Below, piece by piece: positions 26,220 through 35,508 of a stretch of 64,000 nt of DNA (positions are counted from its first letter, which is position 1; each line of letters starts with the position of its first letter). The DNA lies in assembly GCF_000263195.1 (NCBI RefSeq), contig NC_018748.1, positions 62,001 to 126,000 on the forward strand. The letters run 5' to 3'. Under the pieces are notes generated by a model. It saw nothing but the letters and a program-made list of their open reading frames with translations, was not told the DNA's origin and ran no database searches. The DNA comes from Emticicia oligotrophica DSM 17448. Lineage in GTDB: Bacteria; Bacteroidota; Bacteroidia; Cytophagales; Spirosomataceae. The position numbers and the translations under genes are program-made.

Positions 26220-27044
26220 TTAATAGCGGTCTAACATATCTAAAATTCCTCTTACATAACCGACTGATTCGGCTAATCCATTCTCTGCATTTTCGGCATC
26301 TTTTTCATATTCAATACTCATAATTCCTTGGTAATTCACTTCTTTTAATGCCTTCAATACTTTCGGAATATCAATGACACCTCTACCAATTTGAATACCG
26401 TCATTTTTTGCTTCAAAGCCATCTACATCTTTAAGGTGCATGTCATACATCCTATGTCCGTACTTCTTTATCGCTTCCACAGGATTCATTCCGAGCCTCA
26501 CTACGTGACCAATATCAATACACAATCCAATACGCTTATCTAATTTTTCAATCTTTTGGTAAACCGTTGCTGGGGTAGGATAAACATCATCACCAGGACC
26601 ATGATTATGTATGGCCAACTTGATGTTAGTCTCTTTTACGTACTTCTCAACCAATGGCAGTAGGTCATGATTCGGAACTCCAATGATAATCGACATTCCT
26701 GCGGCTTGTGCGTATCTGAACGCATTTTTTACTTCTGCTTCATTTTTCATATAAATTACGCCACCACCAAAAACATCCAAACCAGCAGCTTTTACTTTAC
26801 CAATTGCCTCCTTAATCTGTGCTTCAGAGGCATCTAAAGGCAAATGGAAGTTTTTAAGAGCTATTTCTTTGATATTCAATCGTTTACAAATACCTATCAC
26901 TTGCTCCAAGGTATATTTACGAAGTGTGTACGAAGCTAAACCAATGGTTAGTTTTGTAGTTTTAGGCGAAATTTTAGTAGCAAGCGGTAAAGCTACAGTT
27001 CCTAAACTTAAGCTTCGAATAAAGTCTTTTCTTGAGTATTTCAT
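26220..27044 (-). CDS. sugar phosphate isomerase/epimerase-type TIM barrel with export signal
   Basis: A 274-residue xylose-isomerase-like TIM barrel. Metal-site-like strands are IAIHNHGPGD, GLCIDIGHVVRLG, MYDMHLKDVDG and IMSIEYEKD. The first 30 residues (YSRKDFIRSLSLGTVALPLA) look like a Tat-type signal with only one Arg of the pair, which suggests export. Sugar epimerases or isomerases of this family are common in polysaccharide loci. It lies between the two heparinase-like genes with gaps of 15 and 28 nt, so it is one operon. Substrate is unknown; an uronic or 3-keto sugar would fit. Confidence 0.82.
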   Translation of the reverse strand: MKYSRKDFIRSLSLGTVALPLATKISPKTTKLTIGLASYTLRKYTLEQVIGICKRLNIKEIALKNFHLPLDASEAQIKEAIGKVKAAGLDVFGGGVIYMKNEAEVKNAFRYAQAAGMSIIIGVPNHDLLPLVEKYVKETNIKLAIHNHGPGDDVYPTPATVYQKIEKLDKRIGLCIDIGHVVRLGMNPVEAIKKYGHRMYDMHLKDVDGFEAKNDGIQIGRGVIDIPKVLKALKEVNYQGIMSIEYEKDAENAENGLAESVGYVRGILDMLDRY

Positions 27045-27072
27045 ATTTAATTTTGGTTAGAAAATAGAGAAT

Positions 27073-28941
27073 TTATTTCCAATCTTTTAAAACCTGAGAT
27101 TTTGATTTGGTCTTTGCACCTTCAGGAATTAATTGAACTTCTAAAGTTGAATTTGTATTAGGCGATAAATTTGCTTCAAAACCTACTAAAATAGTTCCAT
27201 CATTAGCCGCGTCATAATCATGTGGAGGTTTAGTTGACCATGTTTGTATTGTTTTATTTGCAGGTTGAATTACTTTCAAAATCAATTTTTTACCATTCTG
27301 ACTTAGCTCAACTGTTTGATTATCAATTACTTTTACATCAGCAGGTGTTAGCATCGACCATCTGACAGTGCTTGCCTTTTCATTCGCTACGATTTCATCT
27401 TTTACCAAAACATATTGTTGGTCAATGATTGCTATTCCTCGCTTGGCAGAAGCTACTTGTCCATTATAAACGGCACTCATATCAGTTGTCGCACTTAGAA
27501 AATTAGGTTTACTGGTCGTTGAATTAATTGATGCGAACCCCTCCACACGTTGGTGCTGCATATTAATTGCCAAGGTACTATGGGCTAAATTATTGTAGCG
27601 AAAAACTTCCCATCGCTCTGAATTTTGTGCCATTCCCCATAATTTTACCCCCTTTGATTCGAGCGACTCGTACTCTTGCATGCCAAAATCCATCGACCAT
27701 CTTTGGCCATTGGCATCCATAACAAAAGAGCCGACATCCATGTGACCATGATTTACTGAAGGAGATCCAGCTTTTAGTCCGACATAAATAGCTTCGGGTT
27801 TCGACCAAGACGTACGCATCATTGCTACAGGGTTTTTACCTTGTCCAACCCATAATAACTCCTTGGGTTCAATAAGTTTATCCAAAGAAATTCCTTTTCC
27901 CCAAATCATAGCCGCAGGCAAAAGACGGTCTTTCGCCATTGATTTATCTTTACCTTGTAAGTATTGTTTTTCTAAATATAACAAACTTGGATTATTGGTA
28001 CGATTGGCAAACCAAAACATAGCAGGGCTAAGCCCAGTACCATTGCCCGCATCTGAGTAATTAAAACTTTTACCTGAAGCACCAATCATTTGCTGGAAAT
28101 AGCCTGCAGTCTTTAAAAAACCAGCGGTATTCGATAATTCAAAATCGGTATTAAAAACTTTTTTGATTGCATCAAGAAACATTACGTTAAAACTTGTTCC
28201 ATAGCCCCAATAGCTATAACCTTCTGGGTAAGCACCTTCTGGCTTATAGTCTTGCATGGGAAGTTTTATAGATTCAATGGCACGCTCAATGATTTGATTA
28301 GAAAAAACAGGATTTTCTTCATAAATCGCTAAAGCCCCGTAGGTCATTCCTGCATTACACACTTGATTCCAATTATGTGAGGCCTTTAACCAAGAATTGT
28401 ATTTTGAATCAAGCGATGGCTCAATTCCCTTTTTCAGAATAGCTTCTTTGATAATATTTTTTGCAGAAAGGCTCAAATCATCATATAACCAATCATAACC
28501 AATCGCTACGCCCATGGTCATTTCGGCCACATCAAGAAAATGCGTTGGGTTCCAATCACTAAATTGAGATACTTTCACAAGTTCTCGTTCTGCACGTAAA
28601 AGATATTTTTTATCCTTAGTTGTTCGAAAAGCATAACTCAGAAAAAATACTCGTCTAAGACATTCACGAGATTTATCCAGTAGGCGTCGCCCAATTTGAA
28701 TTCTTTCCAAGGTTGGTAAACCGATTATTTCATCGGCTTCTTTGATGATATTTCCATGAAGGATTTTCCAGTTAGGGTCAACACTGACACTTTTCAAAAT
28801 ACCCTGTTCTTCTCCTTTTAATAATAATATTCTTGGATGTGATGCTACAGGCACCGTTTCGGGAATATGTTTTGTTTGCCCACAAACAATCAAAGAAGAG
28901 CCAAAAAGGCTTATTTGAAATAAAAATTGTCTTAGTTTCAT
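27073..28941 (-). CDS. heparinase II/III family polysaccharide lyase, copy 1 (alginate-lyase-like)
   Basis: A 622-residue secreted protein (signal about 1-21) of the alginate lyase plus heparinase II/III type. The toroid has KASHNWNQVCNAGM with N190 and H189, then EGYSYWGYG with Y242/Y244. The sheet domain has VNHGHMDVGSFVMD with H398 and H400. These are candidate neutraliser, base and acid residues for beta-elimination. PL15, PL17 and PL21 members share this layout, acting exolytically or endolytically on alginate or heparin-like chains. It is the first gene of the four-gene operon and starts after the SusD terminator, so it needs its own promoter or readthrough. Confidence 0.87.
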   Translation of the reverse strand: MKLRQFLFQISLFGSSLIVCGQTKHIPETVPVASHPRILLLKGEEQGILKSVSVDPNWKILHGNIIKEADEIIGLPTLERIQIGRRLLDKSRECLRRVFFLSYAFRTTKDKKYLLRAERELVKVSQFSDWNPTHFLDVAEMTMGVAIGYDWLYDDLSLSAKNIIKEAILKKGIEPSLDSKYNSWLKASHNWNQVCNAGMTYGALAIYEENPVFSNQIIERAIESIKLPMQDYKPEGAYPEGYSYWGYGTSFNVMFLDAIKKVFNTDFELSNTAGFLKTAGYFQQMIGASGKSFNYSDAGNGTGLSPAMFWFANRTNNPSLLYLEKQYLQGKDKSMAKDRLLPAAMIWGKGISLDKLIEPKELLWVGQGKNPVAMMRTSWSKPEAIYVGLKAGSPSVNHGHMDVGSFVMDANGQRWSMDFGMQEYESLESKGVKLWGMAQNSERWEVFRYNNLAHSTLAINMQHQRVEGFASINSTTSKPNFLSATTDMSAVYNGQVASAKRGIAIIDQQYVLVKDEIVANEKASTVRWSMLTPADVKVIDNQTVELSQNGKKLILKVIQPANKTIQTWSTKPPHDYDAANDGTILVGFEANLSPNTNSTLEVQLIPEGAKTKSKSQVLKDWK

Positions 28942-29005
28942 GTGTTAGAGAGGGATTGAAAAAGAGACCCAAAGGGTGATTAATTTATCGAAGATACAAA
29001 AAATT

Positions 29006-29037
29006 AATGCTCTCTCCGTATAAATGGAGAGAGCATT
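29006..29037 (-). terminator. terminator after the susD-like gene
   Basis: AATGCTCTCTCC (29006-29017) and GGAGAGAGCATT (29026-29037) form a perfect 12-bp stem with an 8-nt loop. On the minus strand it is followed by a T-rich run. It separates GH88-SusC-SusD from the lyase operon. Confidence 0.85.
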
Positions 29038-29052
29038 ATATAAATTTAATGC

Positions 29053-30672
29053 TTACCAATTAGGATTTTGCTTTAAATTAGGATTCAATGAAATTTCATT
29101 CAATGGAAGAGGCCACAAATAATCTTTGGCAGGGTCAAACCTACGAAAATTGGCAGCTGTTACCAAAATGTAATTATCAGGTGTTAAATTTACGGTTGTT
29201 GTAGTTCCGAACTCTGATTTGAAGAAATAATTACCTAAAATTGGTTTCGGCAATTCAATTTCTGCAGCTTTCCAACGAATCAAATCCCAATAACGATGGC
29301 CTTCTTGGGCTAACTCAACTCGACGCTCACGACGTAATTCTTCACGCATATTTAAGCCATTAGCTGTTACAAAAGCATTACTTAATTTGGCAATTTTACC
29401 TCTTGTACGAAGCGGATTAATGGCTAAATCAAGATCAGCATCACTAATTGCTTCATCTAGCTCGTATTTTGCTTCTGCATAAGTCAATAAAACTTCTGCA
29501 TAACGTAAAATCGGGCGGTCAATCGAAGATGCTTGATTATTCCAATCATCAATATTTGAGAATTTGCGGAAACAAAAACCAGTTTTTTGGAAAACTAGCA
29601 CTGCAACGTCAAATACTTTCTTAGTAAAAATATAAGGGTCTCCAGCCTTCATTACCGTTTGATTCAACCTATCATCTCTATTTGTAAATACATCTGTACT
29701 TTTTACTGGTGCTTTATACAAAGGAGATTTAGTAATTGGTAAACCATCGCTCATCAAATATGAATCTACTAGGCTTTTGGTTGGATTTTTATTACCATTC
29801 TCAATCGTTCCTCTGTAATAGGTATGCGTTAGAACACGGTCGGTTAAGCTAACACCATATTGCTTCACAATGATATTTTCCTTGTTCTGAAATCCTTCTC
29901 CTTCATACTGAAACAAATTGAAGTAATTAGCGTAGAGGCTATGTTGACGGCTATCAATCACGGCTTTAGCAGCAGCAGCAGCAAGTGTTAGGTGTTTTTT
30001 ATAATCGCCATAACTATGAAACTTCGAACGAGTTCCTTCAAAAAGAGCTACCCTTGCCTTAAAAGCTAAGGCTGCAGTGTTAGAAATTCGACCATAATTT
30101 GCCGTGCCAAGTGCACTCATCGTAGGGAGTTTTGAAGCTGCAAAATCAAGGTCTTGATAAATTTGGTCAAAGATTTTTTCTCTCGGAGATGCCGCTTCGG
30201 TCAATTCTGGCGAAGAATCATCCAAAGTTTTTAAAATTAGTGGAACATCTCCATATTTCTGTACTAAACTGAAATATCCCCAAGCACGAAAAAAGCGAGC
30301 TTCACCAAGATAACGGTCTATCACAGCTTGACTCGTTGTTGCTGCTGCTCGAGGGGCTTTTTCTACGATATTATTTGCTGCACGAATCAACTGATATGGC
30401 GTCGTATAATTCCCATCTGTTGATGGAGCTAAACGTGAGCCATCACTAATACTATTGGAGGTTAAACCAATGGCATCGTCTGACCAAACATCCTCATTGT
30501 TAAAACCAGGAATAAATGTATATAGGTAATTATTAGCAGCTATTAAATCGGTTTCCGAACGCCAAAAAGTAGCATCACTAATTGAGGTTTCTGGTAAACG
30601 ATTAATATCGCAGGCAGTCATACTTAATGCAAGTACGCAGCTCGATAGAATATATTTGAATTTTGATTTCAT
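29053..30672 (-). CDS. SusD/RagB family glycan-binding lipoprotein
   Basis: A 539-residue surface lipoprotein. The signal ends with LALSMTAC, lipidated Cys C21, then CDINRLPETSISDATFWRSETDL as in the SusD N-terminus. The rest shows the typical TPR-type helices, with RAWGYFSLVQKYGDVPLI near 125-142 and the C-terminal ELAQEGHRYWDLIRW block. It binds oligosaccharide at the cell surface and closes over the SusC channel. It follows susC by 80 nt in the same operon. Ligand specificity cannot be read directly; the GH88 and lyase neighbours suggest uronic-acid oligomers. Confidence 0.93.
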   Translation of the reverse strand: MKSKFKYILSSCVLALSMTACDINRLPETSISDATFWRSETDLIAANNYLYTFIPGFNNEDVWSDDAIGLTSNSISDGSRLAPSTDGNYTTPYQLIRAANNIVEKAPRAAATTSQAVIDRYLGEARFFRAWGYFSLVQKYGDVPLILKTLDDSSPELTEAASPREKIFDQIYQDLDFAASKLPTMSALGTANYGRISNTAALAFKARVALFEGTRSKFHSYGDYKKHLTLAAAAAKAVIDSRQHSLYANYFNLFQYEGEGFQNKENIIVKQYGVSLTDRVLTHTYYRGTIENGNKNPTKSLVDSYLMSDGLPITKSPLYKAPVKSTDVFTNRDDRLNQTVMKAGDPYIFTKKVFDVAVLVFQKTGFCFRKFSNIDDWNNQASSIDRPILRYAEVLLTYAEAKYELDEAISDADLDLAINPLRTRGKIAKLSNAFVTANGLNMREELRRERRVELAQEGHRYWDLIRWKAAEIELPKPILGNYFFKSEFGTTTTVNLTPDNYILVTAANFRRFDPAKDYLWPLPLNEISLNPNLKQNPNW

Positions 30673-30751
30673 AATAATAAATTATTGCGTTTTTGAACTT
30701 CGGATTTGAGGTATTGATTACTATTCAATACTTTTTTTGACGAATCAATGA

Positions 30752-33700
30752 TTAAAAATTAAGGTTTAAACCAACTGATGCCGTAGCAAAGAAAGGATAA
30801 TCGTTTTCAATATTATCTCTTTGTTCTGGGTCAAAATATCCTTTAAAGTTGCCCAACTTCGAGAATGTAAGAATATCTTGTGCCGAGAAGAATACCCTTG
30901 CTCTAGAAATCTTAATTCTATTCGTTAATTTTTCTGGAATGGTATAACCTACTTGTAAGTTTTTCAAACGAGCATATTGCCCATTTAACAACCACTTATC
31001 AGAAACACGATAATTGTGAGTACCACCAGTGTAAGGACGTGGGTAAAGAGCATTAGGATTTTCTGGAGTCCAATAATCACGGTGAATAGCTAAAGCCTGT
31101 TTCCAAGTTACTAAAAGTGGAGCAATCGTTTCTGTTTCTGGGCGGAATGAGCGTTTACCAACCCCCTGAATAAATGCAGAAAAATCGAATCCTTTGTAAT
31201 TAAAGCCTAAAGTTGTACCAAAAACCATACGTGGTTGAGTCGTTCCAAGAAAAACTAAGTCACCAAAATCAGAAGTATTACCCTTACCAACATTGATTTT
31301 TGCATCACCATTCAAATCTAAATATTTAACATCTCCAGATCCAGTTCTGTTATCTTGGAAAGCCCAAGCTTTTACTTCATCAGCCGTTTGGAAATATCCA
31401 TCTGTCAAATAACCAAAAACACTATTAAGTGGATAGCCTTCAACAATACTATTTGTTCCTGCCGATACTATATTTCTACCAGCAAAATTCAAAAGCTTAT
31501 TTTGATTATCCGATAAGTTCGCAGCGATTGTATAAGAGAAGTCTTTACCTATTTGGCCTCTGTAACGTGCCTCCAGTTCCCATCCCCAAGATTTCAGCTC
31601 ACCATTATTTTTTCTTGGTGTCCCAATTCCAATAACCGCTGGGAGATTTTGCGGAGTAAGCATATTTCGGTTATACTTCACATAATAATCACCATTCAAG
31701 TTTAATTTATTTTTGAATAATCCTAAATCAAAACCAACATTAGTGGTTTCGATTGTTTCCCAAGAAAGAGATTGAGATGGAATAGAACTTTGGAATAAAT
31801 AAGAAGCACGAGAATCGCCTAATACTAAGGCCGAACCTCTACTCAACTGGCTTAGGTAATCATAATTTCCAATGGTACTTCCTCCAAGTGCACCTCCTAA
31901 ACGCCCCCAAGAAGCACGTAACTTAAGTTCCGATACAAAGTTTATATCTTTCATGAATCCTTCACGATGTAAATTCCAGCCCACAGATGCAGAAGGGAAT
32001 AACTTAACACGCAAATTTGGAGCTAACTTTGAATTTTCATCACGACGAATCGTAGCTTCAATTAAATATTTGCCATCGTAGTTATAATTTATGCGGCTGA
32101 ATACCGATTGAGAGGCATTTGTAGCAATAGATTGACTGTTTGTTTTGGTTTTATCATCACCTAAATTAAGTGTAGGTAAATCATTACTCACCAAGTTTGT
32201 TGCTCCAGCTACCATGTTTTCGAATCTGAAATCTTCGTAGTTATAACCAACCAATAAGCCAAGATTATGTTTCTCTTTGAAAGTTTTATCATAATTAGCT
32301 AAAAACTGAAGGTTAGTATTATTTGTTCGTTCATCAGTTAGGGTGTAGCCATTAACTTGATTGATGTAGCTTAAAATCTTACCTCTACCCCAAAGCGGTA
32401 CAGTTCGTGCAAAGTTAGCTCTATCACCAATGCGGTATTGTGTTCCTACCACTGCACGCAAGGTTAAACCCTTAACAATATTTGCTGCTTTAAGTGTAAC
32501 GGTTCCGTCGTAATAATCTCTTGCATAACGGTTATATCCTCCAGACTCTAAACGTGCGTAAACTGTTGCAGCAGAACCAGCACCATTATATTGACCATCT
32601 GGTGTAAAAAATGGCGTACGAGTACGTAAACGATAAATTTCGTACATTAAACCTTGACCATTCAAATTGCCAGAAGCAGCATCTTGCTGGTCTTTTGTAT
32701 AAGAAAGGCGGGCATCGAGTGAGAAAATTTTACTTAATTGTGCCCCTAAATTCAAGCGAAGATTGTATCTCTTATAACCATCTGGTCCGATTTTAAAAAC
32801 ACCACTTTTTCCATAATAACCACCTGACAACAAGAAATTTAATTTTTCATTGCCCCCCGACATGCTCAAATTTTGAGTAGTCATAGAAGAGTACTTTCTC
32901 AGTACTTGGTCAGTTAATGGAACTTGGTTGTAGAAAAGCCAAGTGGTTGTATCAGCAGGATTCACTACGTAAGGCACTCCATCTCTTATACGCTGTAAAT
33001 CTACATCTGAATATTCAGGACCACTTCCTGAGTTTTTTCGAGATAAATTAGAAAACTCAGCTTCTTCCAATAGAGACATACGTTCTGGAACATTGATAGA
33101 CCAATCTGTTCCTTGTTGTGCCAAATAACTAAACTTAACTTTACCAGTTTTTGCTTTTTTGGTAGTCACTAAAATTACCCCACCCGCAGCTTGTGCTCCA
33201 TAAATTGCAGCAGCAGCGGCATCTTTCAATACACTAATGCTTTCTACATCATTTGGGTTAAGCGATTGGAGAGTATTACTTGGCATCGTAACTCCATCAA
33301 CAATCAATAAAGGTTCGATGCTGCCGTTGGCTGAAGAGGCACCACGAATCTGGATACCAATTCCTTCACTACCTGGTTGTCCGCTCGAACGAGTAATAAT
33401 TAACCCAGGACTCGTCCCTTGCAAAGCATTCGCTAAATTACTGGCAGGACGGTTTTCAATAACTTTAGAGTCAATCGTTGAAACGGCTCCTGTAAGATTT
33501 ACCTTTTTTTGGGTACCATAACCAACTACTACCACCTCCTCAAGGGATTTCGCATCGGAGTTCATACCAACAATAATACTTGTCTGATTTCCAACTACAA
33601 TTTCTTGTGTTTCATAGCCTAAGAAGCTAAAAACCAAAATTGAGGTCTTACTTGGAACTTTGATTGAAAAATCACCTTTGGCATCAGTTGTAGCTCCGCG

Positions 33701-33895
33701 AGATGTACCTTTAATGGTGATACTCACACCGGGTAAAGCTTCGCCTTTTTCAGCATCGCTTACTTTACCTGTTATGGTGATGTCGGCAGCGAAGGCTTGG
33801 CTTCCCAAAAAACAAAGCAAAAATAAAAGTTTTGTGATAAACCGTGCACACAACGGCTTACCCCACTGACAATACGACAGTAGATTTTTTTTCAT
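30752..33895 (-). CDS. SusC/RagA family TonB-linked outer-membrane transporter
   Basis: A 1047-residue protein. After the signal peptide (about 1-37) comes a carboxypeptidase-regulatory-like domain (about 40-125, with GKVSDAEKGEALPGVSI). Then comes EVVVVGYGTQKKVNLTGAVS and the plug domain, and a long 22-strand-type barrel. The C-terminus ends in the aromatic strand SVGLNLNF. It imports oligosaccharides with SusD, powered by TonB. It lies 80 nt after the GH88 gene and 80 nt before susD, all minus strand, so one transcript from a promoter upstream of GH88 is likely. Confidence 0.95.
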   Translation of the reverse strand: MKKNLLSYCQWGKPLCARFITKLLFLLCFLGSQAFAADITITGKVSDAEKGEALPGVSITIKGTSRGATTDAKGDFSIKVPSKTSILVFSFLGYETQEIVVGNQTSIIVGMNSDAKSLEEVVVVGYGTQKKVNLTGAVSTIDSKVIENRPASNLANALQGTSPGLIITRSSGQPGSEGIGIQIRGASSANGSIEPLLIVDGVTMPSNTLQSLNPNDVESISVLKDAAAAAIYGAQAAGGVILVTTKKAKTGKVKFSYLAQQGTDWSINVPERMSLLEEAEFSNLSRKNSGSGPEYSDVDLQRIRDGVPYVVNPADTTTWLFYNQVPLTDQVLRKYSSMTTQNLSMSGGNEKLNFLLSGGYYGKSGVFKIGPDGYKRYNLRLNLGAQLSKIFSLDARLSYTKDQQDAASGNLNGQGLMYEIYRLRTRTPFFTPDGQYNGAGSAATVYARLESGGYNRYARDYYDGTVTLKAANIVKGLTLRAVVGTQYRIGDRANFARTVPLWGRGKILSYINQVNGYTLTDERTNNTNLQFLANYDKTFKEKHNLGLLVGYNYEDFRFENMVAGATNLVSNDLPTLNLGDDKTKTNSQSIATNASQSVFSRINYNYDGKYLIEATIRRDENSKLAPNLRVKLFPSASVGWNLHREGFMKDINFVSELKLRASWGRLGGALGGSTIGNYDYLSQLSRGSALVLGDSRASYLFQSSIPSQSLSWETIETTNVGFDLGLFKNKLNLNGDYYVKYNRNMLTPQNLPAVIGIGTPRKNNGELKSWGWELEARYRGQIGKDFSYTIAANLSDNQNKLLNFAGRNIVSAGTNSIVEGYPLNSVFGYLTDGYFQTADEVKAWAFQDNRTGSGDVKYLDLNGDAKINVGKGNTSDFGDLVFLGTTQPRMVFGTTLGFNYKGFDFSAFIQGVGKRSFRPETETIAPLLVTWKQALAIHRDYWTPENPNALYPRPYTGGTHNYRVSDKWLLNGQYARLKNLQVGYTIPEKLTNRIKISRARVFFSAQDILTFSKLGNFKGYFDPEQRDNIENDYPFFATASVGLNLNF

Positions 33896-33974
33896 AAAAG
33901 GTGAGTTTAAAATGGATAGTTAAATGTTTATTATCTTAGTTTCTTGTTAAAAATGAGTGTAATTAACTTATATT

Positions 33975-35168
33975 TTAAAATAGTTTCTGCTTATTTTTGA
34001 GTGCTTCATATCTTAAAAGACCTTCTAAATAATAATAATCGGCATAAACAAGTGGTACATCTACTTCTGAATTACCAGGCTTATGACCAGTACTATGCAT
34101 TAAAATAAAGTGATTATTTTTGCCCAATTCGGCTTTGAAAGCTGGTGTAGATAGGGTTTCAAGCATTTTTACAGCTGAATTATAGTATTTTTTTGCATCT
34201 TTTCCTCCATAAGTGCTCAACTCTAATAATGCAGAAGCAGCAATTGCACCAGCAGAAGCATCACGTTCTTCACCTGGCTTACTAAAATCCCAGTAAGGAA
34301 TTTTATCAGCTGGTAATGTAGGGTTATTTAGATAGAAATTGGCAATATTTCGGGCATGATCTAGATACTTTGCATCTTTAGTTTCACGATACATAACAGT
34401 GTAGCCGTATAAACCCCAAGCTTGCCCTCTAGACCAAGCAGATTCATCTGCCGCACCCTGATGAGTCTTTCTTGCTAATACTTCCCCATTATCTCCATAA
34501 CACAACACATGATAACTACTATAATCAGGGCGATAATGGTTTTTCATAGTATTATCGGCGTGCGTTACGCTTAGATTATAAAAATCTTTGTTTCCTGATT
34601 CTTTGGCCGCCCAAAACAAAAACTCCAGATTCATCATATTATCAATAATTACTGGATATTTATATCCTCCTTTGAAACTCTCCCATGATTTAATCAAACC
34701 AACTTTCGAATTAAATCGTGTAGCCAGAGACTTTGCCCCAACAAGCATAACCTCCTTATAATCAGGATTTTTAGTAAGTCGATACCCATTTCCAAACGGA
34801 CAATAAAGCATAAATCCTAAATCATGTGTACGAGTATTAAACTTTTCTTTTTCAACGGCCATCGTCCACTTTTCAGCGGCAGCCTTCCATTTGGGGTCAT
34901 GATTAAATTGATAGATATACCATAAAGACCCACCAAAGAATCCACTGCACCACCATTCAGATTTCATATCTCTAGGCGAACCATCTGGATTTGTTGATTG
35001 AGGAAACTTCGTTATATCTTGATGTGCCGCAAGCATTCCTTCATATTGCTTCGCTGCAAACTCAAACTCTTTTTTTACATCAAGTTTACTTTGGCCAATC
35101 GCAGAAAGTGCCGATAATAATACTAGGCTGAAATACAACTTCACTAAGGATTTTCTTTGCATAATCAT
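33975..35168 (-). CDS. GH88 unsaturated glucuronyl hydrolase
   Basis: A 397-residue secreted protein (signal about 1-26) of the (alpha/alpha)6 barrel type. Two key Asp residues match the GH88 catalytic pair: D116 in NTRTHDLGFM and D176 in YPVIIDNMMNLE. The loop DESAWSRGQAWGLYG (242-256) with R247 is also typical. GH88 removes the 4,5-unsaturated uronic acid left at the non-reducing end by polysaccharide lyases, giving a keto acid. It heads the GH88-SusC-SusD operon. Alternative start at the Met 2 codons later. GH105 (rhamnogalacturonyl hydrolase) is related, but the surrounding lyases favour GH88. Confidence 0.9.
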   Translation of the reverse strand: MIMQRKSLVKLYFSLVLLSALSAIGQSKLDVKKEFEFAAKQYEGMLAAHQDITKFPQSTNPDGSPRDMKSEWWCSGFFGGSLWYIYQFNHDPKWKAAAEKWTMAVEKEKFNTRTHDLGFMLYCPFGNGYRLTKNPDYKEVMLVGAKSLATRFNSKVGLIKSWESFKGGYKYPVIIDNMMNLEFLFWAAKESGNKDFYNLSVTHADNTMKNHYRPDYSSYHVLCYGDNGEVLARKTHQGAADESAWSRGQAWGLYGYTVMYRETKDAKYLDHARNIANFYLNNPTLPADKIPYWDFSKPGEERDASAGAIAASALLELSTYGGKDAKKYYNSAVKMLETLSTPAFKAELGKNNHFILMHSTGHKPGNSEVDVPLVYADYYYLEGLLRYEALKNKQKLF

Positions 35169-35297
35169 TTTTTATTTAATATTAAAAAAGTACAATTTTA
35201 CTTCAACCTTTAGGCCTATATGTCGAAATAATTTAATTTATTATTAATGTCGAGAATAACATATTTTTTTTGAATATAATGTAGATATATTCATTGT

Positions 35298-35305
35298 CAA
35301 AGATA
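35298..35305 (-). promoter_or_regulatory. candidate -7 element for the GH88-SusCD operon
   Basis: CAAAGATA on the plus strand is TATCTTTG on the minus strand, a perfect match to the Bacteroidota -7 element. It is about 130 nt before the GH88 start. The -33 element is poor. Confidence 0.35.
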
Positions 35306-35344
35306 AAATAGTAAAAAAACTATATATTTTTATTCCAATTAAAT

Positions 35345-35380
35345 GCAAACGTAACCGCAAACGTAACCGCAAACGTTTGC
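35345..35380. promoter_or_regulatory. LacI-type operator array: three GCAAACG sites in 12-bp steps
   Basis: GCAAACGTAACC occurs at 35345-35356 and again at 35357-35368, followed directly by the perfect palindrome GCAAACGTTTGC at 35369-35380. The palindrome is the classic LacI-family operator (CcpA/PurR-like centre AAACGTTT). It lies between the divergent GH88 operon and a lacI gene, 128 nt upstream of lacI. The two imperfect copies offer extra half-sites at near one-helix-turn spacing. Confidence 0.85.
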
Positions 35381-35508
35381 ATATTGAACTAAGTAAATTT
35401 CAATCTCTATAAAAATTTATAATATTTTCAAATAATATTTTTTTGTTTTTTTGAGACAAGAAATTGAGAATTAATAAATAATATTGTAAAAATTATATTT
35501 TCAATCCA

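Larger units (their letters stand above)
35169..35508. other. divergent regulatory region between the GH88 operon and lacI
   Basis: A 340-bp AT-rich region without genes. It holds a minus-strand promoter element at 35298-35305 and the LacI operator array at 35345-35380. The rest of the lacI-side spacer is nearly pure A and T. Confidence 0.7.

Noticed and set aside
35345-35380. Short tandem repeats that could look like a CRISPR-like array
   Set aside because: Repeat units are 12 bp, without spacers, and end in a LacI-type palindrome beside a lacI gene.
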